In this document: positions 53,357 to 63,141 of the stretch, one piece after another
Numbering within the stretch: position 1 is the stretch's first letter
Layout of the letters: each line of letters starts with the position of its first letter
Source of the DNA: Marinobacterium rhizophilum DSM 18822
GTDB taxonomy: Bacteria; Pseudomonadota; Gammaproteobacteria; Pseudomonadales; Balneatricaceae
NCBI RefSeq assembly: GCF_000378045.1
Contig: NZ_KB899095.1
Location: forward strand, 1 to 64,000
Direction of reading: 5' to 3'
DNA length: 64,000 nucleotides
Notes under the pieces: generated by a model
Told to the model about the DNA's origin: nothing
Database searches by the model: none
The model's input: the letters and a program-made list of their open reading frames with translations, nothing else
Program-made: the position numbers and the translations under genes

Positions 53357-54124
53357 CTAGCGTGCAGTCCAGCCGCCATCCACGGCAATGGCCTGGGCGG
53401 TAATGTTACGTGCCGCAGATCCCATCAGAAACAACGTTAGCTCCGCCAGCTCCTCGACACTGATAAACACCCCTTTGGGCATGGGCTTGAGCATGATTTC
53501 GCTCACCACATCCGCTTCGCTGATACCGCTTTCGCGCGCCTGAGCCTTAATCTGCTTGTCGACCAGAGGTGTACGGACATAGGACGGGCAGATCGTATTG
53601 ATGGTGATATCCGTGTCAGCCGTTTCCAGCGCAACCACCTTGGAAAAACCCAGCAGACCATGTTTTGCCGCTACATAGGCACTTTTATAGGGTGATGCCA
53701 CCAAGGCATGAATGGAGCCGATATTTACAATACGCCCGTAGCCCGACGCCCGCATCGCGGGGAGCAGCGCCCGCGTAAGCATGGCGGCGCCATTGAGCAT
53801 CACCTGTACCAGCAGGTCAAAACGCTCCGGTGGAAAAGACTCCAGCGCCGCCACATGCTGCAGGCCGGCATTATTGATCAGCACATCCACGGCTTCACCG
53901 TGCAGCACCACGGGCAGCTGATCGATATTGGCCTGAGCACTGACATCCAGCCCTAGCGCCCGCGCCTCACCGCCGGCAGCCAGAATCAGATCATCGGTCT
54001 GCTGTGCCGTCGTAATGTCCAGATCGGTGGCGATGATGCGATGCCCGCGCTGGGCCAGTATCAGCGACATCTGCTGACCAATGCCGCTGCCCGCCCCCGT
54101 AACCAGTACCGTTCGCTTTTGCAT
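53357..54124 (-). CDS. Short-chain dehydrogenase, 3-hydroxybutyrate dehydrogenase-like
   Basis: A 255-residue SDR: TGAGSGIG cofactor motif (~8-15), NNAG (~83-86), catalytic Ser near SIHALVAS and YVAAKHG (YxxxK). The C-terminal NTICPSYVRTPLVDKQI text is typical of D-3-hydroxybutyrate dehydrogenases, which interconvert hydroxybutyrate and acetoacetate. ATG 54124 begins the conserved fold; the frame upstream to 54193 lacks support. Confidence 0.87.
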   Translation of the reverse strand: MQKRTVLVTGAGSGIGQQMSLILAQRGHRIIATDLDITTAQQTDDLILAAGGEARALGLDVSAQANIDQLPVVLHGEAVDVLINNAGLQHVAALESFPPERFDLLVQVMLNGAAMLTRALLPAMRASGYGRIVNIGSIHALVASPYKSAYVAAKHGLLGFSKVVALETADTDITINTICPSYVRTPLVDKQIKAQARESGISEADVVSEIMLKPMPKGVFISVEELAELTLFLMGSAARNITAQAIAVDGGWTAR

Positions 54125-54220
54125 GACAAGTTCCGCAGGAATAATGACTGACAATAGTCCAGCAAGCGCAGCTGGGCAAAATCCGCCCTGCAATTATTCC
54201 GCGACAGCTAGAAGCACTGA

Positions 54221-55273
54221 TCAGGCGCCGGTCGCCGCCAGCTGCATTGCATGACCGTTCCACAGACGCCGCGCCAGCGACGCCGCAGGCTCTGTGTGGC
54301 CCGCCACGATCCAGCGTGCCAGGGCGCCAGCGACATCCGGATAGGGGGCCGGTGCCGGATTGGGCTGTTGCAGCCAGGCTTTGAGCTGCATCAGGTCACA
54401 GTCGCCGTGCATCACCGTAGCCAACCCCAGTTGCTGCATGATCTCGGCGTTGGACAACTGCTCCACCTGACCCCGGTAGGGCTTGCTCAGCAACTTTTTG
54501 CCGTACTGCACCGTTTCACTGGCAAGGCCAAAACCACTGTTGCTGATTACCCCCGCGCAACTGGCCAGATCCCGCTCGAATCCATCACGACAGAACGGCT
54601 GGAACTCCATATTCCCCTGCACTTCCCGCTGCACACAATCGCAATACACGACGAAGCGGTAGTCCGCAAAGCGGCCGAACCAGTCGGTCAGCTGCGCGCG
54701 GGCTTCATAGGGCAGGTACACCAGGATCTTGTCGGCTTCCAGTGTCACCGGGTAACGCGGCGGTGAAATCAGCGGCGGCAAGATGGGCTGGTCGAAGTGA
54801 TGCCAGTGCAGACCAATGGCTTTATCTACCGGCGCCATCAGGCGAATGGCGCTGCGCGTCAGGCGCCCCTGGTGCCGTCCCGGCAGCGCGTAATTGAATA
54901 CGTACTGGTGGGCGATGCCGATACTGGGCACTCCCTGGCGTCGTGCGGCCCAGGCAGTGACCGGCTCGAAATCGCTGATCACCAGGTCATAACCCGTCAA
55001 ATCAAGTGAGCGAATTTCGTTCCACAGCTGCCACAGACTGTTATCACACAAGGTCCCCAGCGGCTTCACCCGTCCGCCGGCGCCATAATGAAACGTCAGA
55101 CCCCGACGGCAGCGATAGTCGCCAAAGGGCGCCATATCAAACAACTGCTCGGCCGGGCGGCCACTGAACAGATAATCCACTTCAAGCCCCTGGGCCGCCA
55201 GAGCACCGGCCATGACCCGCGCTCGAGTGATATGCCCGTTGCCCGTCGCCTGCACACCGTAGAGAATTTTCAT
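54221..55273 (-). CDS. MJ1255/VC2487-family glycosyltransferase-like protein
   Basis: A 350-residue GT-B-type protein. The start MKILYGVQATGNGHITRARVM and the later C-terminal nucleotide-sugar region (CAGVISNSGFGLASETVQYGKKLLSKP) match the MJ1255/VC2487 family related to MurG/UGT. The acceptor is unknown. It sits 7 bases after the PAP2 phosphatase gene and is cotranscribed with it, consistent with a lipid-linked substrate. Confidence 0.85.
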   Translation of the reverse strand: MKILYGVQATGNGHITRARVMAGALAAQGLEVDYLFSGRPAEQLFDMAPFGDYRCRRGLTFHYGAGGRVKPLGTLCDNSLWQLWNEIRSLDLTGYDLVISDFEPVTAWAARRQGVPSIGIAHQYVFNYALPGRHQGRLTRSAIRLMAPVDKAIGLHWHHFDQPILPPLISPPRYPVTLEADKILVYLPYEARAQLTDWFGRFADYRFVVYCDCVQREVQGNMEFQPFCRDGFERDLASCAGVISNSGFGLASETVQYGKKLLSKPYRGQVEQLSNAEIMQQLGLATVMHGDCDLMQLKAWLQQPNPAPAPYPDVAGALARWIVAGHTEPAASLARRLWNGHAMQLAATGA

Positions 55274-55279
55274 AACGGG

Positions 55280-55813
55280 CTATGCCAGGTCGAACAGCAG
55301 TATGCCCAGCTGGGCACAACAGATACCCAGCAAGGCCCCGGCGAGGATATCCGTGGGAAAGTGCACGCCCAGCAGTACCCGGGACGCCCCGATCAGAGCC
55401 GCCAGCCCGTACAGCGGCATCAGCAGGCTGGGGTAGTAGGCAACCATAACGGCGGCAAAGGTGAAGGCCGCCGCCGCATGACCGGACGGAAAGCTGAAGC
55501 GGTCCGACGGCTTGATATAGGCCGAAAAGTGGTCAAACCGGTCGCAGGGCCTGTCTCGGCGGATCAGGTTTTTGAGCGCCAGGTAGGCCGGCAGTTCGAT
55601 GCCGAACGCCAGCAGCCCTGCCTGCAGAAAACGATCGCCGTCCTCGGGTTCGAACAGCGCCAGCAGAACGCCCAGCAGGATATAACAGAGGCCGTCGCCG
55701 AGCCTCGATACCCAGCGGCTGACAGATGCCAGCTGCGGTGCCCGGGCATGGCCCTGGCACCAGTAGAACGCAAGCGTATCAAGCTGAGTGATTTTCGTTT
55801 GCAGCGCATTCAT
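55280..55813 (-). CDS. PAP2-family membrane phosphatase
   Basis: A 177-residue protein with about five helices and the PAP2 signature in order: KNLIRRDRPCDR (KxxxxxxRP), FSFPSGHAAAAF (PSGH) and GASRVLLGVHFPTDILAG (SRxxxxxHxxxD). Such enzymes dephosphorylate lipid phosphates or undecaprenyl pyrophosphate. ATG 55813 has AGGTG 8 bases upstream; GTG 55822 and ATG 55819 are less well placed. Confidence 0.9.
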   Translation of the reverse strand: MNALQTKITQLDTLAFYWCQGHARAPQLASVSRWVSRLGDGLCYILLGVLLALFEPEDGDRFLQAGLLAFGIELPAYLALKNLIRRDRPCDRFDHFSAYIKPSDRFSFPSGHAAAAFTFAAVMVAYYPSLLMPLYGLAALIGASRVLLGVHFPTDILAGALLGICCAQLGILLFDLA

Positions 55814-55920
55814 CGGCATCACCTGACAACATTGCAGTCAGGTGTATTGTCCGATAGCGCCGGTGACAGCCACATGAACAGAAGATGACACGGGGATGAC
55901 GACGGGCTTAGACAGGCTGC

Positions 55921-56856
55921 TTAGACGGAGTCGGGAGACGGTGCTTGCAGCTGCTGCACAAACCACTGCGCAGCCCGCTCCGCCAGTGCACCGGCATTGT
56001 CCCAGGGCAGCATATGTCCTTCGGACGGAATCAGCACCAGTTCGATCGGGTGCACCGACTCCTCCACCACCCGACGCGCATAGTCCACACCCAGTATTTC
56101 GTCCCGTGTACCCTGAATAATCGCCAGTTCAAACGAATAGTGCTGCTTCAGGATACCGGCGCGGCGGCTGAACAGGCTGGCCAGGGTGCGTAGCGGGTAT
56201 TCGAATACCAGTCGGGGGTCCTCGTTGATCAGCGGCCCGGCCGGGTGCCCGGCCAGCAGCGTCTCGAAGTCGATATAGCCTTTCAGCGGCACCCGCATGC
56301 GCGGAAACATCCAGGCAGATGCCGTGGTCCATTGCCAACCCAGGCCGTGCATCATGTCGGGCGCCAGTTCACTCAGCAGCAGCGTGCCACATAGCAGGGA
56401 TGTCACCCGGCTGTCCTGTTCGGCCAGGGCCAGCCCCGACACAGCGCCACCGGAATAACCAAACACAACCACAGGCCCGCTGAAGCGTTCCTGCAAGGTA
56501 TCCAGCACCCGCTGCAGATCCGTTACCGTTTCCTCGATACTGTAAAAACCGCGCTCACCACCGGAATAGCCATGCCCGCGCGGATCGACACCTACCACAT
56601 TAAATCCCTGATCACAGATCCCGGCGAGCAATTCGGCATAGAGTTCCGAATAGGTGCCCAGTCCGGGCAGGAACAGCAGGATGGGCGCATCGCTGCTGCA
56701 CTCGTACAACTCACAGTGAATTGGCGGATCGGTGTCAATCTGCAGCACTTCCCGGCGTTGCAGGATCTCCTGAATGCCCAGGCCGTCGCGCAGCAGTTCA
56801 CGAAAGCTGTCGCCCTGCAGCATTTCGCCAGTCAACGCAGTGTGCGCTGCGGTCAT
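55921..56856 (-). CDS. Alpha/beta hydrolase, lysophospholipase-like
   Basis: A 311-residue hydrolase with LFLPGLGTYSELY (oxyanion region), VVGVDPRGHGYSGGERG, the nucleophile elbow FGYSGGAVSG (Ser in GYSGG), a late Asp in IIQGTRDEILG and His in PSEGHMLPW. This completes the Ser-Asp-His triad of the monoglyceride lipase/lysophospholipase group. Substrate unknown. It is 19 bases after mutM on the same strand. Confidence 0.87.
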   Translation of the reverse strand: MTAAHTALTGEMLQGDSFRELLRDGLGIQEILQRREVLQIDTDPPIHCELYECSSDAPILLFLPGLGTYSELYAELLAGICDQGFNVVGVDPRGHGYSGGERGFYSIEETVTDLQRVLDTLQERFSGPVVVFGYSGGAVSGLALAEQDSRVTSLLCGTLLLSELAPDMMHGLGWQWTTASAWMFPRMRVPLKGYIDFETLLAGHPAGPLINEDPRLVFEYPLRTLASLFSRRAGILKQHYSFELAIIQGTRDEILGVDYARRVVEESVHPIELVLIPSEGHMLPWDNAGALAERAAQWFVQQLQAPSPDSV

Positions 56857-56875
56857 AGATTTACTCCTGTATTCA

Positions 56876-57688
56876 CTAACGCTGACAGCGCGGGCAAAAC
56901 ACGGTACTGCGCTGCCCCAGACGAATTTCTTTCAGTACAGTACCACAGGAGACACATCTATCACCGCCCCGACCATAGACGCATAGTTCCTGCTTGAAAT
57001 AACCAGGCTTGCCGTCGCCACCCACGAAGTCACGCAGTGTGGTGCCCCCCTGGGCAATGGCGCGCCCCAGCACCTGCTTGATTTCAGTCACCAGGCGCGC
57101 AAGACGCGCCTGCGATATGCGCCCAGCGGCGCGCTGCGGATCAATGCCAGCGGCAAATAGCGCTTCGTTGGCGTAGATATTCCCCACCCCCACGACCACC
57201 TTGCTGTCCATGATGCGTAATTTTATTGCGGTGCGCCGTCCCTTGCACGCCTGCTGCAGCAGCAGCGCATCAAACGCTTCGGACAGGGGCTCGGGACCCA
57301 GCGATGCCAGCAGTGCGTGCTCGGTGCCGGCCGCCTGCCAAAGCACGGCACCAAAGCGCCGTGGATCCGTCAGCCGCAGGGCCAGCCCCGAATCCAGCAC
57401 CAGATCGACATGGTCGTGCTTGCCAGGCGCCTGCTCGCCTGGTACCAGCCGCAGGCTGCCGGACATGCCCAGGTGTATCAGTACCGTGCCGGCATCAAAA
57501 TCGATCAGCAGATACTTGCCACGGCGCGACACGCCGCGCACCGGCTGGCCTGCAAGCAGCCCGGCCAGATCCGGCGGCACCGGCCAGCGCAACCGTGGCT
57601 GACGCACCACCAGGGCGTGGACAGTCTGCCCCTCCAGATAGGGCGCCACCCCCCGGCGGGTGGTTTCGACTTCAGGCAACTCGGGCAT
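56876..57688 (-). CDS. mutM: Formamidopyrimidine-DNA glycosylase
   Basis: A 270-residue MutM/Fpg: the N terminus [13 protein letters not shown] supplies the catalytic Pro2 and Glu3, a helix-two-turn-helix lies near residues 130-220 ([15 protein letters not shown]), and the C-terminal zinc finger CVSCG...CPRCQR completes the four-Cys site. It removes oxidised purines such as 8-oxoguanine from DNA and nicks the strand. Confidence 0.97.
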   Translation of the reverse strand: MPELPEVETTRRGVAPYLEGQTVHALVVRQPRLRWPVPPDLAGLLAGQPVRGVSRRGKYLLIDFDAGTVLIHLGMSGSLRLVPGEQAPGKHDHVDLVLDSGLALRLTDPRRFGAVLWQAAGTEHALLASLGPEPLSEAFDALLLQQACKGRRTAIKLRIMDSKVVVGVGNIYANEALFAAGIDPQRAAGRISQARLARLVTEIKQVLGRAIAQGGTTLRDFVGGDGKPGYFKQELCVYGRGGDRCVSCGTVLKEIRLGQRSTVFCPRCQR

Positions 57689-57794
57689 TCACAGACTCCG
57701 CGCAACGTTACAGGAAAACGCGCCCATGATAACAAACCCTGCCTGCAGGCCCTGCAGACTTCAATGCAAAGTTGTCACCTGCTCGCTCCAGGAG

Positions 57795-58706
57795 CTAGCC
57801 CGCCGCTGCCGCTTTCGGCTCGACAACCCGGGCCGGCCGTATCACCAGATACACACCCAGTACAGCCACCGCGATTCCCCCCAGCGCGACAGGCGCCAGG
57901 CTCTCGTCGAACAGCCACCAGGCTTCCAGCGCCGTCACCGGTGGTACCAGATAGAAGTAACTGGCGACCCGGGCGGCTTCACCTTCACGGATCATCAGCA
58001 TCAGCAGCAGTATGGCGGAAACCGAAAGCCCCACCACGAGCCATAACAACGCCAGGAACAACTCGGGCTGCCAGTCCACTTGCCGCGTTTCAAAGCCAAA
58101 GCTCAACAGCCCCATCAGCAGTGCGGTAGACAAATACTGATAGAAAGAGCCACTCAGCAGATCGACGCCCTGACCAAAGCGCTTCTGATACAGGGTACCG
58201 ATCGAAATTGCCACCAACGCCACAATGGCCGCCAGCAGCGCCGGCCAGACCAGCTCACCGGACGTACCCGAGCCGCGGCCTGACAGTACCAGCGCCACGC
58301 CCAGCAAGCCAAGCAGCAAACCGCCCCATTGCAGCGGACGCAGCCTGCTGCCCAGCCATTGCCAGGCGATCAGGGCTGTCAGCAGCGGCTGCAGCCCCAC
58401 CAGCAGGGACGCGATGCCGGCCGGCATCTGCCAGCTGATCGCGGCAAAGACGCCCCCCAGATAGGCTCCATGTACCAGCAACCCCACCACCATCTGGTGC
58501 AACGCCTGCCGCACACCCAGCGCTCTGGCCCTGAACAGGCGCATCAGCACGACGAAGACCGCCAGGGTCAGCAGCATACGCAGAAACAGCAGATAGAAGG
58601 GTTCGATATAGGGCAGCCCATACTTGGCGCCGATAAAACCGGTACTCCAGAGCAGGACGAACAGCAGCGGTACCCAGCGTACCAGCCGCGCCTGAAGGTC
58701 GCTCAT
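57795..58706 (-). CDS. EamA/DMT-family transporter
   Basis: A 303-residue protein with ten predicted helices in two EamA repeats (WSTGFIGAKYGLPYIEPFYLLFLR in the first; PPVTALEAWWLFDESLAPVALGGIAVAVLGVYLV in the second, in outline). It is a drug/metabolite transporter whose substrate is unknown. It is divergent from the MocR regulator at 58875, a common regulator-target arrangement. Confidence 0.9.
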   Translation of the reverse strand: MSDLQARLVRWVPLLFVLLWSTGFIGAKYGLPYIEPFYLLFLRMLLTLAVFVVLMRLFRARALGVRQALHQMVVGLLVHGAYLGGVFAAISWQMPAGIASLLVGLQPLLTALIAWQWLGSRLRPLQWGGLLLGLLGVALVLSGRGSGTSGELVWPALLAAIVALVAISIGTLYQKRFGQGVDLLSGSFYQYLSTALLMGLLSFGFETRQVDWQPELFLALLWLVVGLSVSAILLLMLMIREGEAARVASYFYLVPPVTALEAWWLFDESLAPVALGGIAVAVLGVYLVIRPARVVEPKAAAAG

Positions 58707-58874
58707 GCATTATTCCTCGGGACGACGGCATTTGGCTGCACCGCCGCAGATTGAAAAAGATGTTCAGCATACGGTATTCGCACGGCGCTAAAACAGAGAC
58801 AAGACGACGCTTTTTAGATGGGTACAGTCGCAAACAATGGCATAACAAGATGAATAAATAGCTAAACTGTGTCC

Positions 58875-60320
58875 ATGAAAATATACCAACAAACGGCCGA
58901 ACTGCTGCGCAAGCAGATTCTGGATCAGCAGCTGCGGCCCGGCGACCCGTTGCCGTCAATCCGGGAATTGTCCACAAGGCTCAATATCGGACGCAACAGC
59001 GTAATACACGCCTATATGCTGCTGGAAGACGAGCAGCTGATTGAGCCGCGACCCCGTTCGGGTTACTACGTGCGCGCTCGTCCGCTCAGTCCAAACACCA
59101 GTGCCCGGCCCGAGCCACGCAGGGTTGAGCTCGGTGCCACTGCACTGGAGATTATCGGTGCGGCGCAAAATGCCCGGCTGGTGCCCCTGGGCAGTGCCGA
59201 CCCGGAGGCGCATGGCAGCGCGCGGGAGTACTTTTATCGCCGCCTTTCGCGTCATGCCCGCGATGCCGCCAGCACATCGAGCGGCAACAGCCACTATGTG
59301 GCGCCACCGGGCCTGCACGACCTGCGGGCGCAACTGGCACGACGCTTCAACTCCACCCTGGTGCAGGCCGGTGCCGACGACATCGTCATCACCAACGGCG
59401 CACAGGAAGCCATTACCCTGGCCCTGCTGGCCCTGGCGCGTCCAGGCGATACCCTTGCGGTCGAATCACCCTGTTACTACGGCACCCTGCAGTGTATCGA
59501 AGCCCTGGGCATGCGCGCACTGGAGATCCCCAGCCACCCGCAGCACGGCATGGACATGGAGGCGCTGAGCGAGGCACTGACATGCTGGCCGGTCAAGGCT
59601 ATTCTCACCAACCCGAGTTTTAGCAATCCCACCGGCGCCTGCTCGCCGGTAGCCGACCGTCAGGCACTGCTGCGTCTCGCCGCAGAGCACGACTTGCCCA
59701 TTATCGAGGACGATGTGTTCGGCGAGCTCTACCACCAGGGCAGCCGGCCAGCGCCAATAAAAGCCTTCGATACCCAGGGGCGGGTGCTGCTATGCAGTTC
59801 GCTGTCCAAGACACTGGACTCCGACATTCGAATCGGCTGGATCATGCCGGGACGTTATTTTGAACAGGTGAATTACCTAAAATATGTCACCACCCTGGCC
59901 TCCCCCGGCATCCTGCAGCGTGCCGGGGCCGACTTCCTGGCCGATAACCGCTATGAGCGCCACCTGCGACAGGTACGACGTCGTTACCAGGCTCGCCTGG
60001 GCCTGCTGCTTGAAGCCATTTACCAGTACTGGCCGGCCGCTGCTGTGCCGCTCACTCCCAAAGGCGGCTTCCTCTGCTGGGTTGAACTGCCCATCGGGTT
60101 CGACGGCGATCAGCTCTACCGGGACGCACAGCAGGCCGGTATCGGCATAACACCCGGCAGTCTGTTTGCCAGCGACATGCGTTTTAGCCACTGTATTCGC
60201 CTGAACTACAGCACCTTTGAGGCCACCCCCTACTACCTGCAAGCCATCAAGACACTGGGGGAGCTGATCAGACGCCAGTTATCCACCCCGTTGCCGGGCG
60301 AGCCATCGGGCCATTATTAA
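58875..60320 (+). CDS. MocR-family (GntR-aminotransferase) transcriptional regulator
   Basis: A 481-residue protein with an N-terminal winged helix (LLRKQILDQQLRPGDPLPSIRELSTRLNIGRNSV in outline) and a class I aminotransferase-like domain: NGAQEAITLALLAL, NPSFSNPTGAC, IEDDVFGELY and the PLP-lysine motif SSLSKTLDSDIRIGW. MocR regulators use PLP as an effector sensor. ATG 58875 is preferred to GTG 58869. The likely target is the divergent EamA gene. Confidence 0.92.
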   Translation: MKIYQQTAELLRKQILDQQLRPGDPLPSIRELSTRLNIGRNSVIHAYMLLEDEQLIEPRPRSGYYVRARPLSPNTSARPEPRRVELGATALEIIGAAQNARLVPLGSADPEAHGSAREYFYRRLSRHARDAASTSSGNSHYVAPPGLHDLRAQLARRFNSTLVQAGADDIVITNGAQEAITLALLALARPGDTLAVESPCYYGTLQCIEALGMRALEIPSHPQHGMDMEALSEALTCWPVKAILTNPSFSNPTGACSPVADRQALLRLAAEHDLPIIEDDVFGELYHQGSRPAPIKAFDTQGRVLLCSSLSKTLDSDIRIGWIMPGRYFEQVNYLKYVTTLASPGILQRAGADFLADNRYERHLRQVRRRYQARLGLLLEAIYQYWPAAAVPLTPKGGFLCWVELPIGFDGDQLYRDAQQAGIGITPGSLFASDMRFSHCIRLNYSTFEATPYYLQAIKTLGELIRRQLSTPLPGEPSGHY

Positions 60321-60469
60321 CTCGAAGGCATGAGCACTATCGGTATACTCGATAAGCAGGCCGGGACGCTGAAGCACTGAATCATGGGCAGCGTGAGCCT
60401 GGCAGCGGAACATGCCAGTCTGGGCAGGCAAACCGTCAAACAGTCATACGCAAAGGGAAGAATCAGCCT

Positions 60470-61621
60470 ATGTCCGTTGAAACAGCGACCCACGACAAGC
60501 GACTGTGGCTGATTGCACTGCTCATCTCGCTCACCTGCATCGTTCTGGTCGCAAGCAAGTGGAATCAGGTTCAGCGTGAACACGGCTCACTTGAAGATCG
60601 CGTCAACGACAAAGCCGACCTGCAACGCGTACTCAGCGCCGGCGACACGGTAGAGTTCAAAAATGGACGACAACCCATCCTGATACCAACCGGATATTTC
60701 ATCCAGTCGCTGGCGTTTAATTCGGCCAGCGACGTTAACGTGACCGGTTATATCTGGCAGAAGTACCCAACCGACTTTCCCGCCGAAATCACCAAGAGCT
60801 TTATCTTTCCGGAAGAGGTCAATTCCAGCTCAACCACGTTACGCGAAGTGTACAGCGGGCGAGGCGTACAGGACGGTATCGAATACGAATTGCTCGGCTG
60901 GTATTTCGATGTAACGTTGCGCCAGTCTTTCGATTACAGCAAATACCCGCTGGATTTCCTGACCGTCTGGCTGCGACTGTGGCCCAAAGAAATGAATAAT
61001 GACTATCGCGTGCTGTTCGTACCCGATTTCGATGCCTATGCCGATACCAGCCAGCATCGCTTTGGGCTGGACCAGGAGATCGTGCAGGGGGAATGGGATA
61101 TCGACGAAACGTTTTTCAGTTACAACAGCATTCCTTACGACACGGATTTTGGCTTTTTTACCCAGGTAGAAGAAATCAGCTACAAAGAGTTTCTGATTAA
61201 TATCGGAATGAAACGCAAGTTCATCAATGCCTTTGTCATCAACCTGGTGCCACTGCTGATCGTGGCCCTGCTGCTCTTTGCCCAATTGATGACGGTAACG
61301 GCCCGCGGTCCGCTGGTGTCCCGCTTTGACTTCACGGCCAGCAGCGCCATTGCAACTTGCTCGGCACTTTTTTTCGTTGTGCTGCTGGCACATATTCAGG
61401 TCCGGCAGCAGTTCGCCAGTTCTGAGCTGGTGTATATCGAGAATTTCTACCTGGTGATGTACACCGCCATTCTGTTCACCGCACTCAACGCCTACCTGTT
61501 TGCACTGGATCAGGACGCCAAGTCCAATCTCATTACCTGGCGCGATAACCTGCTGCCAAAACTGGCGTTTTGGCCCGTGCTGCTGGGTACTATCACCCTG
61601 ATTACCTGGTTGAAGCTTTAA
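60470..61621 (+). CDS. Membrane protein with pentameric ligand-gated ion channel-like topology
   Basis: A 383-residue protein: an N-terminal helix (~11-29), a ~220-residue beta-rich periplasmic domain, then four helices (M1 ~252-275, M2 ~288-310, M3 ~320-345, M4 ~361-381). The domain contains SFDYSKYPLDFLTVWLRLWP (153-171 region), recalling the Pro-loop FPFDxQ motif of Cys-loop-type receptors, and M2-M3 spacing is like GLIC. The Cys pair is absent, as in bacterial members. No domain match could be tested, so the assignment is provisional. Confidence 0.5.
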   Translation: MSVETATHDKRLWLIALLISLTCIVLVASKWNQVQREHGSLEDRVNDKADLQRVLSAGDTVEFKNGRQPILIPTGYFIQSLAFNSASDVNVTGYIWQKYPTDFPAEITKSFIFPEEVNSSSTTLREVYSGRGVQDGIEYELLGWYFDVTLRQSFDYSKYPLDFLTVWLRLWPKEMNNDYRVLFVPDFDAYADTSQHRFGLDQEIVQGEWDIDETFFSYNSIPYDTDFGFFTQVEEISYKEFLINIGMKRKFINAFVINLVPLLIVALLLFAQLMTVTARGPLVSRFDFTASSAIATCSALFFVVLLAHIQVRQQFASSELVYIENFYLVMYTAILFTALNAYLFALDQDAKSNLITWRDNLLPKLAFWPVLLGTITLITWLKL

Positions 61622-61655
61622 GGCAGCGATTTGTCCGCCGGCTCAGAGCAAGCAG

Positions 61656-62141
61656 CTATCTGTCATCACCCGGTATAGGCAGTTCGGTGGTGTACTTTTT
61701 CTGGCGCAGCACCAGCGAGCTGTTGGTGGACTTCACGCCTTTGAGCTTGAGCAGCTTGTGCATCATGAAGCGCTCCAGCGCCTCGACATCCTCGACCACC
61801 ACCCGTAACAGAAAGTCCTCGGCACCGGTAATGGCATAACACTCCAGCACCTCCGGCGACTGCTCGACGAAGTCGTCGATGGCCGCGATATTGGCATCGC
61901 TGTGATCCAGCAGTGACAAATGAATAAAGGCCATGGTCTGCATGCCCAGCTTTTGGGTATTGAGCAGTGCCACGTAGCGGTCGATAACCCCACTTTCCTC
62001 GAGCTTTTTCAGACGCCGCCAGCAGGGCGCCGTCGAGAGGTTGGTATGTTCGGCGAGCTCCTGGTTGCTGATACGTCCATTACGCTGTAATTCACGCAGA
62101 ATTCGGCGGTCCGTTTTGTCCAGCTTGACCACTTCAGACAT
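61656..62141 (-). CDS. Lrp/AsnC family transcriptional regulator
   Basis: A 161-residue Lrp protein: N-terminal HTH (LDKTDRRILRELQRNGRISNQELAEHTNLS then CWRRLKKLEESGVI) and the C-terminal RAM/ACT-like sensor (FIHLSLLDHSDANI, CYAITGAEDFLLRVVVED). ATG 62141 begins the conserved start; upstream codons are unlikely. It is divergent from phhA, with 130 bases between, so control of phenylalanine catabolism is a reasonable inference. Confidence 0.93.
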   Translation of the reverse strand: MSEVVKLDKTDRRILRELQRNGRISNQELAEHTNLSTAPCWRRLKKLEESGVIDRYVALLNTQKLGMQTMAFIHLSLLDHSDANIAAIDDFVEQSPEVLECYAITGAEDFLLRVVVEDVEALERFMMHKLLKLKGVKSTNSSLVLRQKKYTTELPIPGDDR

Positions 62142-62271
62142 TTTGTTTCTTACATTCCAGTAATTGAGAAATATTATTTCAAAATTTGCGCTATTTTCCA
62201 CAACAGCGCAAGCAAATTTCTCCCGCTCTTCGTTACTCTAATTGATACAGAGTCCTGTTCGAGAGCGTGTC

Positions 62272-63069
62272 ATGAAAACATCAAGCCGCTACCAAGCCCA
62301 CAAGCCCAATGCCCAGGGCCTGATTTCGTACAGTGCCGAGGAACACTCGGTCTGGCAGACCCTGTTCAGCCCACAGCAGGCCCAGGCAAAGCAGTACTGC
62401 AGCCAGGTATTCAACAACGGACTGGCCCGACTGGCGCTGGACCCGGCAAGGATTCCGCAGTGCGCCGAAGTGTCACAGCACTTGCAGCAAGCAACCGGCT
62501 GGAGCGTAACACCGGTGCCGGCGCTTATCGGTTTCGACCGTTTCTATCAGTTGCTTTCCTCACGCATCTTTCCGGCGGCGTCCTTTATCCGTTCGCGCGA
62601 GGAGCTCGAATACTTGCAGGAACCGGATATTTTCCACGAGATTTTTGGCCACACCCCCCTGCTGGCCAACCCGGATATCGCCGAATTCTCGCACCATATC
62701 GGGGTGCTGGGGAGCCAGGCCCGGCCCGAGGATCACGTCTGGCTGGCCCGGCTTTACTGGTTTACCGTGGAGTTTGGCCTGATTCGCGAAAACGGCCAGA
62801 TCAAGGCCCTGGGAGCCGGCCTGGCGTCCTCCGCCAGTGAACTCCCCTACGCAATTGAAAGCCCACAGGCACGGCGCCAACCGTTCGATCTGCTGGATGT
62901 GCTGCGCACGCCCTACCGCATCGATATTCACCAGCCACTATACTTTGTGCTTGAAGGTCTTGATCAGCTGCTCGAGTTGACCCGCACCGACGTGCTGGGC
63001 GCGATTCACCATGCCCGGGCACTGGGACTGCATGCGCCACTGTTCGCCCCCAAGACCGCGCTAAACTGA
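62272..63069 (+). CDS. phhA: Phenylalanine 4-monooxygenase
   Basis: A 265-residue bacterial phenylalanine hydroxylase, similar in length to P. aeruginosa PhhA (262). The iron-ligand motif HEIFGHTP supplies two His, and the Glu follows in WFTVEFGLI. It converts Phe to Tyr using tetrahydrobiopterin or a related pterin. ATG 62272 is preferred over the upstream frame opening at 62242. phhB follows 72 bases on. Confidence 0.96.
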   Translation: MKTSSRYQAHKPNAQGLISYSAEEHSVWQTLFSPQQAQAKQYCSQVFNNGLARLALDPARIPQCAEVSQHLQQATGWSVTPVPALIGFDRFYQLLSSRIFPAASFIRSREELEYLQEPDIFHEIFGHTPLLANPDIAEFSHHIGVLGSQARPEDHVWLARLYWFTVEFGLIRENGQIKALGAGLASSASELPYAIESPQARRQPFDLLDVLRTPYRIDIHQPLYFVLEGLDQLLELTRTDVLGAIHHARALGLHAPLFAPKTALN

Positions 63070-63141
63070 ACACTCACCCTGAAATTTACGTGGCGGCAAA
63101 CCCTGCCGCCACGCCACGAATGCCACGAGAGGAACCCCCCC

